The translations under genes and the position numbers were made by a program. Source: Gammaproteobacteria bacterium (GTDB taxonomy: Bacteria; Pseudomonadota; Gammaproteobacteria; UBA6429; Thiohalophilaceae). Taken from it: a stretch of DNA of 38,906 nt. Positions 31,733 to 38,906 of the stretch are shown one piece after another. The notes beneath the pieces were generated by a model. That model searched no databases, was not told the DNA's origin, and saw nothing but the letters and a program-made list of their open reading frames with translations. Location of the stretch: NCBI GenBank assembly GCA_029881995.1, contig JAOULO010000031.1, positions 1-38,906 of the forward strand. Reading direction: 5' to 3'. Each line of letters begins with the position of its first letter. Position 1 is the stretch's first letter.

Positions 31733-32824
31733 TTAGACGTTGAAACGGAAATGCATAACATCGCCATCCTGCACGATGTATTCCTTGCCTTCCAGTCGCA
31801 GTTTACCCGCCTCCTTGGCACCGTGTTCACCGTTGTACTGGATGAAATCATCGTAAGAAGTTACTTCGGCACGGATGAAACCTTTTTGAAAATCGGTATG
31901 AATCACGCCAGCGGCCTCGGGGGCGGTGGCACCCCGCTTCACGGTCCAGGCGCGGACTTCCTTCTTGCCGGCAGTGAAATAGGTCTGCAGGCCTAACAAC
32001 TCATATCCCGCACGAATCACTCGATTCAGGCCCGGCTCTTCCAGGCCCATCTCGCTGAGAAAGTCCTGCTTCTCTGCATCATCCAGTTCGATCAATTCTT
32101 CTTCTATCGAGGCGCTGACGGGCACCACTGGAGCATTTTCAGCCGCAGCATATTCACGCACCTTGTCGAGCAGGGGATTGTTTTCAAAGCCGTCTTCACT
32201 GACATTGGCGATATACATGGCCGGTTTGATGGTCAGCAGAAAGAGCTCGCGCAGCATGGCCTTCTCATCATCATCCAGCCCCATAGAACGCACCAGCTTG
32301 CCCTCATCCAGTTGTGCCTTGACCTTCTCCAGCACCACCAGTTTGACCTTGGCGTCTTTATCACCAGATTTGGCCACCTTGGAGGTCTTGTTGATGGCCT
32401 TCTCGACACTGTCCATATCTGCCAGTGCCAGCTCAGTATTGATGACTTCGATATCGTCGATAGGGTCAACTTTGCCCGCCACGTGCACTACGTCGTCGTT
32501 TTCGAAACAACGGACTACGTTGGCAATAGCATCGGTCTCGCGGATGTTGGCCAGGAACTTGTTACCCAGCCCTTCTCCTTTTGAGGCACCAGCCACCAGG
32601 CCAGCGATGTCCACAAACTCAATCGTTGTTGCTAACTCTTTTTCAGGCTCAACGATGGCGGACAGTTTATCCAGACGCGGGTCAGGCACCGGCACGATGC
32701 CGACATTGGGTTCGATGGTACAGAAAGGATAGTTCTCCGCCTGAATCCCGGCCTTGGTCAGTGCATTAAACAAGGTGGATTTGCCAACATTGGGCAGGCC
32801 GACGATTCCGCATTTAATTCCCAT
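31733..32824 (-). CDS. ychF: Redox-regulated ATPase YchF (OLA1/YchF GTPase family)
   Basis: 363 residues from the second of two adjacent ATGs, the same length as E. coli YchF; AGGA lies 7 nt upstream. The start [26 protein letters not shown] contains the P-loop GLPNVGKST, followed by the G2/G3 region ([20 protein letters not shown]) and the altered G4 motif NVSE, which makes the family prefer ATP over GTP. The C-terminal TGS domain ends the protein ([13 protein letters not shown]). It is a ribosome-associated ATPase tied to oxidative-stress control. Last gene of the conserved cluster prs-rplY-pth-ychF, 14 bp before it pth. Confidence 0.97.
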   Translation of the reverse strand: MGIKCGIVGLPNVGKSTLFNALTKAGIQAENYPFCTIEPNVGIVPVPDPRLDKLSAIVEPEKELATTIEFVDIAGLVAGASKGEGLGNKFLANIRETDAIANVVRCFENDDVVHVAGKVDPIDDIEVINTELALADMDSVEKAINKTSKVAKSGDKDAKVKLVVLEKVKAQLDEGKLVRSMGLDDDEKAMLRELFLLTIKPAMYIANVSEDGFENNPLLDKVREYAAAENAPVVPVSASIEEELIELDDAEKQDFLSEMGLEEPGLNRVIRAGYELLGLQTYFTAGKKEVRAWTVKRGATAPEAAGVIHTDFQKGFIRAEVTSYDDFIQYNGEHGAKEAGKLRLEGKEYIVQDGDVMHFRFNV

Positions 32825-32841
32825 CATTAATTCCTGTTTGA

Positions 32842-33420
32842 TTACTTGCTATGTAAATGATTCATGGCCTTTGCCAGATCGCCGGCAATGACCGTGGGTA
32901 ATTCTCGTATGGCATTATCAATGGCTCGCTCGATATCGATACGATCATCCTGGCTGACTTTGTTCAGTACATGTCCTGTGACACGTGACTTGTCACCGGG
33001 ATGGCCAATACCAAGGCGTAGGCGCAGAAACTTGTTGCCACCCATTTTCTGGATAATGTCACGCAGGCCATTGTGGCCACCATGTCCACCACCCTCTTTG
33101 AGGCGGGCCACGCCGGCATCCAGATCCAGTTCATCATGCACCACCAGAATAGACTCAACCGGGACCTTGTAGAAATTTGCAAGGGCCTGCACCGACTGAC
33201 CACTGAGGTTCATGAAGGTCTGTGGCTTGAGCAGCCAGACTTCATCACCATCGATACGGCACTTTGCCGCATCCCCATGAAACTTCTTTTCTGGCTTAAA
33301 GCTGGCACCCTGCTGGCGAGCCACTTCGTCCACAAACCAAAAACCGGCGTTGTGGCGCGTATCCTGATATTCGCGGCCGGGGTTTCCCAGACCAACAATC
33401 AGTTGTACGCGACCAGACAA
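32842..33420 (-). CDS. pth: Peptidyl-tRNA hydrolase
   Basis: Releases tRNA from peptidyl-tRNA that has dropped off ribosomes. 192 residues with [20 protein letters not shown] (catalytic His in TRHNAG, Asn in GLGNPG), FMNLSG, VVHDELD (catalytic Asp) and [12 protein letters not shown]. The start is an unusual TTG at 33420; no nearby ATG or GTG would leave the conserved LIVGLGNPG intact, and the ribosome-binding site (GAGAA) is weak. This may keep expression low. Same order as in Pseudomonas: rplY 33 bp upstream and ychF 17 bp downstream. Confidence 0.96.
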   Translation of the reverse strand: MSGRVQLIVGLGNPGREYQDTRHNAGFWFVDEVARQQGASFKPEKKFHGDAAKCRIDGDEVWLLKPQTFMNLSGQSVQALANFYKVPVESILVVHDELDLDAGVARLKEGGGHGGHNGLRDIIQKMGGNKFLRLRLGIGHPGDKSRVTGHVLNKVSQDDRIDIERAIDNAIRELPTVIAGDLAKAMNHLHSK

Positions 33421-33453
33421 CGCCGGTTCTCGTCTTCAGTTACTGAAAAAGGC

Positions 33454-34113
33454 TTAGCTTTCGCCGCCTTCTTCACTGCCTTCAGCTGCACCACCTTCAG
33501 CTGCACCACCTTCATCGGCACTTTCTTTCGCCGCACGAGTCATGTGGACAGAGGCAACAGGTTGGTCATGGCCTTCACCATGAGAAAGTTCAACAATTTC
33601 AACGCCAGCTGGCAGTTTGATGTCTGACATATGGAAAATTCCATCCAGTTGCAGATCAGCCAGATCGGCTTCCAGATATTCAGGCAGATCTTTTGGCAGA
33701 CAGCTCACTTCCGTTTCAGTCGCACTGTGAGTGACCAGACCACCCTCTTTTACGCCAGGACACGTGTCTTCATTGATAAAGTGAATTGGCACATGGACAC
33801 GGATTTTCTCTGAGGCACTGACGCGCTGCAGATCCATATGAAGCACAGTCGGCTTAGATGGATGACGTTGCAGATCCTTGATGATGGCACTCTCTTCGTT
33901 ACCAGCCAGTTTGACCGTCAAGATATGAGAGAAAAAGGCCTCGTTCTCCAGCTTGTGTAGCAGATCATTGTGATCCAGCGACAGAGAAGTTGGTTCCTTG
34001 CCAGCACCGTATATCACGGCTGGCACTTTACCTTCACGACGCAGGCGGCGGCTCGCACCTTTCCCCAGGTCGTTACGGGCTTCAGCTTCCAGAATATAAC
34101 TTTCACCACTCAT
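33454..34113 (-). CDS. rplY: Ribosomal protein bL25, long (Ctc) form
   Basis: 5S rRNA-binding protein of the large subunit, 219 residues. The N-terminal L25 domain shows EARNDLGKGASRRLRREGKVPAVIYG; the C-terminal Ctc/TL5 domain shows VHVPIHFINEDTCPGVKEGG and SCLPKDLPEYLEADL. An acidic Gly/Ala/Glu tail at the end is encoded partly by a 15-bp tandem repeat (about 33479-33510). It is twice the length of E. coli L25 and matches the long form. AGGAG lies 7 nt before the ATG. Between prs and this gene is a GCCGG-TTTC-CCGGC hairpin. Confidence 0.97.
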   Translation of the reverse strand: MSGESYILEAEARNDLGKGASRRLRREGKVPAVIYGAGKEPTSLSLDHNDLLHKLENEAFFSHILTVKLAGNEESAIIKDLQRHPSKPTVLHMDLQRVSASEKIRVHVPIHFINEDTCPGVKEGGLVTHSATETEVSCLPKDLPEYLEADLADLQLDGIFHMSDIKLPAGVEIVELSHGEGHDQPVASVHMTRAAKESADEGGAAEGGAAEGSEEGGES

Positions 34114-34144
34114 TCGAGTTACTCCTAATTTACAGTTAATAAAC

Positions 34145-34158
34145 GCCGGTTTCCCGGC
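34145..34158 (-). terminator. Short GC hairpin between prs and rplY
   Basis: GCCGG / CCGGC around a 4-nt loop (GAAA on the transcribed strand), followed leftward by GTTTATT. It could be a weak terminator or attenuator reducing transcription from prs into rplY. A second small inverted repeat ACTCG-N6-CGAGT lies at about 34196-34211. Confidence 0.4.
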
Positions 34159-34222
34159 ACCATCCCCGCGACCTGAGATGGTTACTTGCTTCGTCTACTC
34201 GATTCAACGAGTACACAAAAAT

Positions 34223-35176
34223 CTAGTCAACATACATACTACTGACGGATTCTTCGTTATTAATCCGTCGCATGGTCTCAGCCAACATGCCCGCCACACT
34301 GAGCTGGCGTATTTTACTGCAGGCCTGGCCAGCATCAGATAACGGAATAGTATCCGTTACCACCAGCTCATCCAGGGCCGAACCCATGATGTTTTCAATG
34401 GCCTTACCGGACAACACCGGATGAGTACAATACGCAACAACCTTAGCCGCACCATGATCTTTCAAGGCACCTGCTGCCTGCCCCAGTGTCCCGGCGGTGT
34501 CTACCAGGTCATCAACGATAACACAGCTACGTCCCTCGACATCACCGATAATATTCATCACCTGAGCCACATTGGGCTGTGGGCGACGTTTATCGATAAT
34601 CGCCAGATCCGCATCATCCAGCCGTTTAGCAAGGGCCCTGGCTCTGACCACCCCACCCACATCCGGTGAGACTACCATCAGATCCGGATACTCCTGTCGC
34701 CAGACATCCCCAAGCAAAATGGGGGACGCGTAGACATTGTCGATAGGGATATTAAAAAATCCCTGGATCTGATCTGCATGCAGATCGACCGTCAGCAATC
34801 TATCTGTTCCAACGGCCATAAGCATATCAGCCACTACCTTGGCTGTTACCGGCACCCTGGCGGAACGTGGTCGTCGATCCTGCCTGGCATAACCATAATA
34901 AGGTATCACTGCTGTGATACGTCCTGCTGAGGAACGATGCAGAGCATCGATCATCACCAGTAATTCCATCAGATTGTCATTTGTCGGCACACAGGTAGGC
35001 TGCACGACAAACACATCCTTGCCACGAACATTTTCCATGATTTCCACCATGGACTCACCGTCGCTGAACTTGCCAACAACGGCCTTACCGAGTGGCATCT
35101 GCAATCGTGAGACGATCGCCTGGGCCAGCTGCGGATTCGCATTGCCCGTAAAGACCATCATATTACTGTCAGACAC
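34223..35176 (-). CDS. prs: Ribose-phosphate pyrophosphokinase (PRPP synthase)
   Basis: Transfers pyrophosphate from ATP to ribose 5-phosphate to give PRPP, used for nucleotides, His and Trp. 317 residues, co-linear with E. coli Prs: [67 protein letters not shown], and the PRPP-binding [13 protein letters not shown]. The start is a GTG preceded by GGGGG; an internal ATG would trim conserved residues. It follows tRNA-Gln after a hairpin-rich 315-bp gap. Confidence 0.97.
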   Translation of the reverse strand: MSDSNMMVFTGNANPQLAQAIVSRLQMPLGKAVVGKFSDGESMVEIMENVRGKDVFVVQPTCVPTNDNLMELLVMIDALHRSSAGRITAVIPYYGYARQDRRPRSARVPVTAKVVADMLMAVGTDRLLTVDLHADQIQGFFNIPIDNVYASPILLGDVWRQEYPDLMVVSPDVGGVVRARALAKRLDDADLAIIDKRRPQPNVAQVMNIIGDVEGRSCVIVDDLVDTAGTLGQAAGALKDHGAAKVVAYCTHPVLSGKAIENIMGSALDELVVTDTIPLSDAGQACSKIRQLSVAGMLAETMRRINNEESVSSMYVD

Positions 35177-35491
35177 GGTGCCCCCGTTAATATAGGTACT
35201 AGTCCGTAGGCCCTGGTACCTAGGACCTGATGTATGGCTGGGGTGCCAGGATTACCTCCGGGCATCCTGCCCTTCGCCCTTCGGGCCAGCTCTGCTATGG
35301 CTACACTGTTCGATTTTGTTGATTCACCACATCCATGTGGTTCACCCTCCGGGCACGCTATGCGCGTCCCATTTTGTTCCAGACAAAATGGTCCCGGCAA
35401 AATCGTCGAACCTCACGGTTCGCATCCTGGCGGTCGTTTAGAAGTTTAAACCTTCTCAGGTTATAGACCTCACATTTCCAGCCTTTCAATA
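35177..35491. repeat. Hairpin-rich intergenic region with decayed copy of the tRNA-Gln 3' end
   Basis: 315 bp with no supported gene. TATGGCTGGGGTG, then AGGATT and ACCT at 35233-35257 match the 3' end of tRNA-Gln and its flank (35490-35517) apart from two substitutions and a 3-base gap. Between the copies are several perfect inverted repeats: CCACAT-N2-ATGTGG (35327-35340), CCATTTTGT-N5-ACAAAATGG (35359-35381), CGAACC-N4-GGTTCG (35407-35422) and AGAAG-N7-CTTCT (35440-35456), plus a CCTCCGGGCA 10-mer occurring twice (35255 and 35347). It looks like a tRNA-derived or REP-like element. Confidence 0.55.
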
Positions 35492-35567
35492 TGGCTGGGG
35501 TGGTAGGATTCGAACCTACGACAACCGGAATCAAAATCCGGTGCTCTGCCAACTGAGCTACACCCCA
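35492..35567 (-). tRNA. tRNA-Gln (UUG)
   Basis: 76 nt with encoded CCA. Acceptor TGGGGTG / CACCCCA pairs perfectly, discriminator G, D arm AGCTCAGTTGGCAGAGC, anticodon TTG within CGGATTTTGATTCCG, T arm GTAGGTTCGAATCCTAC. It lies between ispE and prs, the position known from Pseudomonas. Confidence 0.96.
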
Positions 35568-35590
35568 ATTAATCACTGTGTTTCGGGCCG

Positions 35591-36436
35591 TTAGTTTAGC
35601 ACCTGCAACAGGGGCGAGGTATTTAAACCTCGGGCAACAAACCCTGGCCAATCACCAGAAAGCTGTTGCCAGGCTGACCTTGCTGTCTGTTCCTGCTCAA
35701 AAGCCGCGAACACACAGGCGCCGGTTCCGGTCATCCGTGCCTCAGCGAACTGAGACAGGGCTTGTAGTGCATCATCCACCTCAGGCCAGCCTTTTCTCAC
35801 CAGAGGCTCACAGACATTCGTGCCAGCCCCGGACAGAAAGTCGCGTATTGTAATGGCTGAGCAATCCCGTATCAATTGTGGATCGGAAAAAACCTTGGCT
35901 GTTGAGACATTTACCGGGGGACAGAGCACCACAAACCAGGGCTCGGGCAGCTCAACGGGGGTGAGATTCTCCCCCACACCCTCGGCCCAGGCGGCCTGGC
36001 CTCGAATAAATACCGGAACATCGGCACCCAACTGAAGTCCTAGCTCGGCGAGCTGCTCATTTGCCAGCCCACAGGCCCAAATCTGATTGAGGGCCACTAA
36101 AGTGGTCGCGGCATCAGAACTTCCACCACCCAGACCTCCTCCCATTGGGAGATTTTTATTTAGGGAGATATCGGCGCCCTGTTCAAGCTTGGCTTCCTGT
36201 TGCAATAATCGGGCGGCTCGAACAACCAGATCCTCCTCAGGCTCAACACCATCAATTTCAGTAATTCGATGGATCTGGCCATCTGACCTTGGTGTAAATT
36301 CCAGTTCATCGCCAAAATCCAGAAATTGAAAAACCGTTTGCAGCAAATGATAGCCATCATCTCGCCTTCCGGTGATGTGCAGAAAAAGATTTAATTTAGC
36401 AGGTGCAGGCCACCGACTCGGAGCATCAGACATCAT
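35591..36436 (-). CDS. ispE: 4-diphosphocytidyl-2-C-methyl-D-erythritol kinase
   Basis: GHMP kinase of the MEP isoprenoid pathway; phosphorylates CDP-ME at the 2-position. 281 residues with APAKLNLFLHITGRRDDGYH at the start (substrate-binding Lys and conserved YH), the GHMP ATP loop PMGGGLGGGSSDAA, and LGADVPVFI. It is followed by tRNA-Gln after 23 bp and preceded by lolB after 65 bp. Two adjacent ATGs at the start make the exact first residue uncertain by one. Confidence 0.97.
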   Translation of the reverse strand: MMSDAPSRWPAPAKLNLFLHITGRRDDGYHLLQTVFQFLDFGDELEFTPRSDGQIHRITEIDGVEPEEDLVVRAARLLQQEAKLEQGADISLNKNLPMGGGLGGGSSDAATTLVALNQIWACGLANEQLAELGLQLGADVPVFIRGQAAWAEGVGENLTPVELPEPWFVVLCPPVNVSTAKVFSDPQLIRDCSAITIRDFLSGAGTNVCEPLVRKGWPEVDDALQALSQFAEARMTGTGACVFAAFEQEQTARSAWQQLSGDWPGFVARGLNTSPLLQVLN

Positions 36437-36501
36437 TCTATTTTCGAGTTTATTGTAAATTATCGTATCTTAGAAAATTTGATAGCAGCCGAACAGGCCA
36501 T

Positions 36502-37128
36502 TCAAGATTTTTCGTTAAAAGGATTGTCCGTGGTGGCCGGGCCCAGTTTCCACTCATCGATCACCACACGAACATCCAGATCCTGTTTATCTGCAAATAT
36601 CTTTCGAGGTAAGACCAGACCATTGACTGGCATATAGCGCTTGTACCTTACTCGCCAGTCACCCTGTTTTAGTTGAGACAGACGCCCATGTTTATCAATG
36701 GTTGCAGCTTCTTTGCTGCCCGGCGAAGGTAATCCCAGCAACCAGTAACGCAATTCTGCCACAGGCATTTTAACACCAGTCCGTGCATAAAGTAGTGTAT
36801 CAATATCAGTCGAGTAGAAGCGCTCATCATCCGATGTCTGTAATTCAGATTGTTCTTCATTACCTGTTATCTGGACTTGCCCGGCACCAAATGGGCCAAA
36901 TAAACGGATTTTGTAGTCATCCCCCTGTTGTAACCAGAGCAAGTTTACATGCCAGGACTCACTGCCATTATTGATAGCCGCCCGGCCAGTAGCAAACCAG
37001 TGATTCATATCATCCAGGCTGGCCTTATGGGCCTGCCATGAACCGGTATTTAAGGAATCAGGTACTTCTTGAACTGTGGTACATGCTGCCTGGAACAGCA
37101 GCAAAAGAAAAAACAGGGCTCGAATCAT
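36502..37128 (-). CDS. lolB: Outer-membrane lipoprotein receptor LolB
   Basis: Accepts lipoproteins from LolA and inserts them in the outer membrane. 208 residues with a lipoprotein signal peptide (lipobox FQAAC, Cys at residue 16), then WQAHKASLDDMNHWFATGRAAI, LLWLQQGDDYKIRLFGPFGAGQVQITG and PVAELRYWLLGLPSPG, the LolB patterns. The start overlaps the stop of the TPR gene (ATGA), so translation is coupled. Identification is supported by the conserved position just before ispE. Confidence 0.93.
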   Translation of the reverse strand: MIRALFFLLLLFQAACTTVQEVPDSLNTGSWQAHKASLDDMNHWFATGRAAINNGSESWHVNLLWLQQGDDYKIRLFGPFGAGQVQITGNEEQSELQTSDDERFYSTDIDTLLYARTGVKMPVAELRYWLLGLPSPGSKEAATIDKHGRLSQLKQGDWRVRYKRYMPVNGLVLPRKIFADKQDLDVRVVIDEWKLGPATTDNPFNEKS

Positions 37129-38906
37129 TTAAGAAAGCGCTGAATGACATCCAGCAAGACTTTATGCTCCGGTGTTTGCCTCAGTGCAGCATCCCAGATT
37201 TCCCTTGCTCCATCCTTATCGCCTGAGACCCACATGACTTCACCCAGGTGGGCGGCAATTTCACCGTCATTATTCAGAGAAAAGGCCTTACGTAATAGGC
37301 GAAGAGCTTCGGTAAGCTTGCCCTGACGATAATAGGCCCAGCCCATGCTGTCTGTAATCGCAGGATCAGAAGAATTAAGTTTGTAGGCACGCTCGATAAG
37401 CTTGACCCCTTCGTCAAGACGGTCCGTTCTATCAACCAGGGTGTAGCCAAGGGCATTTAATGCCTGAGCATTGTTTGGTTGGCGTTCGACAATTTCCTGC
37501 AAATCCTGAACGGTAACATCCAGTCGATCTACCTTTTCGGCTGTCAATGCCCTGGCATACAGTAGTTCAATATTATCGGGTAATTCAGCCAGTGCCTCGG
37601 TATAAAGCTCAATGGCAGTTTCGTATTGTTTGTCATTACGCAGAATCTCACCCTCGGCAAGATAGATACGCAGACTGACATCCGAAGTCTTGGCATCAAT
37701 CGATTGCAGTCTTTTACGGGCTTCATCAACCTTACCAGACTTGGCAATCAGGACAGAAATTCTGATCTGGGCATCAATTAAGTGATCGCCAAATTTAACC
37801 AGTGAGTAATACTCAATGGCATCCGCAGGATCTTTATTTCGTTCCGCCATCTGACCAAGGTAATAATTCGCTTCATTACTACGCTTGCCAAGCTCAACCA
37901 GTTTCTTGAAATAATCTTCCGCATCATCTGCTTCACTTAATTGCAGTGAAAGAAGACCCAGCGCATAAATAGCATCACCTCGTGCATCCTCATCGTCATT
38001 ATCGATAAGTTGTTTGAACTGATCCCTGGCATCTTCCAGACGTTTGGCATCGACCAGCTTGCGGGCATAAAAAAGACGTAGGGAATGGTCATCCTCATTG
38101 TCATCTACCACAGTGGCCAGCTTTTCCAGAGCCTCACCATTTCGTCCCTGTCGCGACAGAATATTCACCTGTAGCATCAGGGCCTGCACCCAATCTGATT
38201 TAATCTCCAGGGTCCGTGCAATACCTTTCTCTGCCTTTTCATACTCTCCAACCAGCAGTGCCAGATGGCTATAGGCATAATGGGCATGGGCACTGTCCGC
38301 TCTTTTGGCAACCAGTTTTTCCATGACCTTCAAGGCAGAGAGCTTGTCCTGTTCCTTGCTTAACAAAGAGGTAATCAACATATAACCTTTTTGTTCGTCC
38401 TGCTCTCCATCGGCAATGACCGCTTCAAAATGAGCCAGCGCCTCATCCGTCATGCCGTTTCTGACTAGAAGAGCAGCCAATACCTGACGGGCATCCAGGC
38501 TGAGGGGGGCCAATTTAACCCATAGACGGGCGGCATCCAGGGCCTGACCGGTTTCACGGGCATAAACCGCAATACGGGCTGCCCGTTCGGCAATTTCTGG
38601 ATCCTGAGAAATTTTTGCGGCTTCGACATAGTTCCGAACAGCCGTGGTCAACATGCCTCGCTGACCGGCAATTTCAGCAACTAAAATCTTTTCGATGAGA
38701 ATGGCATTTTGCTGGTGTGGAGATACCCGTACGATCTTTAAAGAACGACGCTTAGGACTCTTTTTTTCCTGTACTGCAGATTTTTTGCTGCTCTTTGAAT
38801 CAGCCCCCTCGGCCAGTTGTAGGCTTGATTGGGGCTGCTCATTCACATTTGAATGCCAATCCCCTAAACCCGGCATAGCCAGTGAAACACCGACGCCGAG
38901 AGACAG
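37125..38906 (-). CDS. TPR-repeat protein, 5'-truncated at window edge
   Basis: The frame stays open to the right edge (10 codons before the ATG at 38876 read LSLGVGVSLA, like a signal peptide), so the start lies outside. At least 593 residues remain, built of repeated 34-residue TPR units (patterns such as A..LY..ALAELPDNIELLYARAL, then NAQALNALGYTLVDR and DPAITDSMGWAYYRQGKLTEALRLLRKA). A Ser/Lys-rich linker lies near the N-terminus. It is likely exported and involved in protein assembly in the envelope. The Pseudomonas homologue in this position lies between hemA and lolB. The function is not defined by sequence. Confidence 0.9.
   Translation of the reverse strand: MSLGVGVSLAMPGLGDWHSNVNEQPQSSLQLAEGADSKSSKKSAVQEKKSPKRRSLKIVRVSPHQQNAILIEKILVAEIAGQRGMLTTAVRNYVEAAKISQDPEIAERAARIAVYARETGQALDAARLWVKLAPLSLDARQVLAALLVRNGMTDEALAHFEAVIADGEQDEQKGYMLITSLLSKEQDKLSALKVMEKLVAKRADSAHAHYAYSHLALLVGEYEKAEKGIARTLEIKSDWVQALMLQVNILSRQGRNGEALEKLATVVDDNEDDHSLRLFYARKLVDAKRLEDARDQFKQLIDNDDEDARGDAIYALGLLSLQLSEADDAEDYFKKLVELGKRSNEANYYLGQMAERNKDPADAIEYYSLVKFGDHLIDAQIRISVLIAKSGKVDEARKRLQSIDAKTSDVSLRIYLAEGEILRNDKQYETAIELYTEALAELPDNIELLYARALTAEKVDRLDVTVQDLQEIVERQPNNAQALNALGYTLVDRTDRLDEGVKLIERAYKLNSSDPAITDSMGWAYYRQGKLTEALRLLRKAFSLNNDGEIAAHLGEVMWVSGDKDGAREIWDAALRQTPEHKVLLDVIQRFLK

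Noticed and set aside
32163-32732. 189-codon plus-strand frame opposite ychF, and 33073-33627 opposite pth/rplY
   Set aside because: Low-complexity Ser/Leu-rich translations antisense to conserved genes; not real.

Overview
ORGANISM. The window reads as a gammaproteobacterial chromosome. The right end (31.5-38.9 kb) carries TPR protein - lolB - ispE - tRNA-Gln - prs - rplY - pth - ychF, all leftward. From memory this is the gene order of Pseudomonas (TPR gene next to hemA, through ychF) and related gammaproteobacteria. Genus cannot be fixed from the sequence. The signalling block (about 2.4-26.7 kb) is visibly AT-rich (bases 18481-18540 hold 16 G/C of 60), while the housekeeping block is near 50% (bases 32701-32760 hold 32 of 60).

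LAYOUT. 1-2.0 kb: 3' part of a metA-type homoserine O-acyltransferase, a di-heme c4-like cytochrome and a two-TM SHOCT-like membrane protein. 2.4-10.8 kb: an HTH-receiver regulator, a TonB-dependent receptor and, facing it, a leftward operon of periplasmic binding protein, membrane histidine kinase and hybrid kinase. 11.1-14.3 kb: rightward operon of chemoreceptor, CheY-like receiver, Hpt protein and globin-coupled diguanylate cyclase. 14.6-19.2 kb: rightward operon of short PstS-like protein, outer-membrane barrel and membrane GGDEF-EAL enzyme. 19.25-26.7 kb: leftward seven-gene operon (REC-PAS, 104-aa protein, HDOD, pseudoREC-GAF-kinase, REC-degenerate HD-GYP, REC, REC-degenerate GGDEF-EAL). 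26.9-31.5 kb: a metabolic cassette of DUF1537 four-carbon acid sugar kinase, phosphoketolase-like ThDP enzyme and divergent IclR regulator. 31.5-38.9 kb: tRNA-Met and the conserved housekeeping cluster.

HOW IT MAY WORK. About 24 kb is almost pure signal transduction. Three operons each have a promoter resembling the flagellar sigma-28 consensus (TAAA-N15-GCCGATAA), two with exact 15-bp spacing. This suggests they are expressed with the motility regulon and adjust c-di-GMP and chemotaxis. Inputs would be oxygen (globin domain), periplasmic ligands (two binding proteins paired with two outer-membrane proteins) and cytoplasmic signals (GAF, PAS). Several modules look catalytically dead (HD-GYP, one GGDEF, two receivers), implying they act by binding or scaffolding. 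These links are inference; the domains and motifs are visible.

MOST UNUSUAL SPOTS. (1) The chemoreceptor start: an excellent ribosome-binding site precedes a 33-codon frame that is out of register with the receptor, and removing a 40-bp segment bounded by AATAAACAT copies restores one continuous N-terminus. (2) Palindromes overlapping the -10 elements of two sigma-28-like promoters, and a 15-mer shared between two regulatory regions. (3) A hairpin-rich stretch beside tRNA-Gln bearing a decayed copy of the tRNA 3' end. (4) IclR-type palindromes plus a terminator-shaped hairpin in the phosphoketolase/iclR divergent region.
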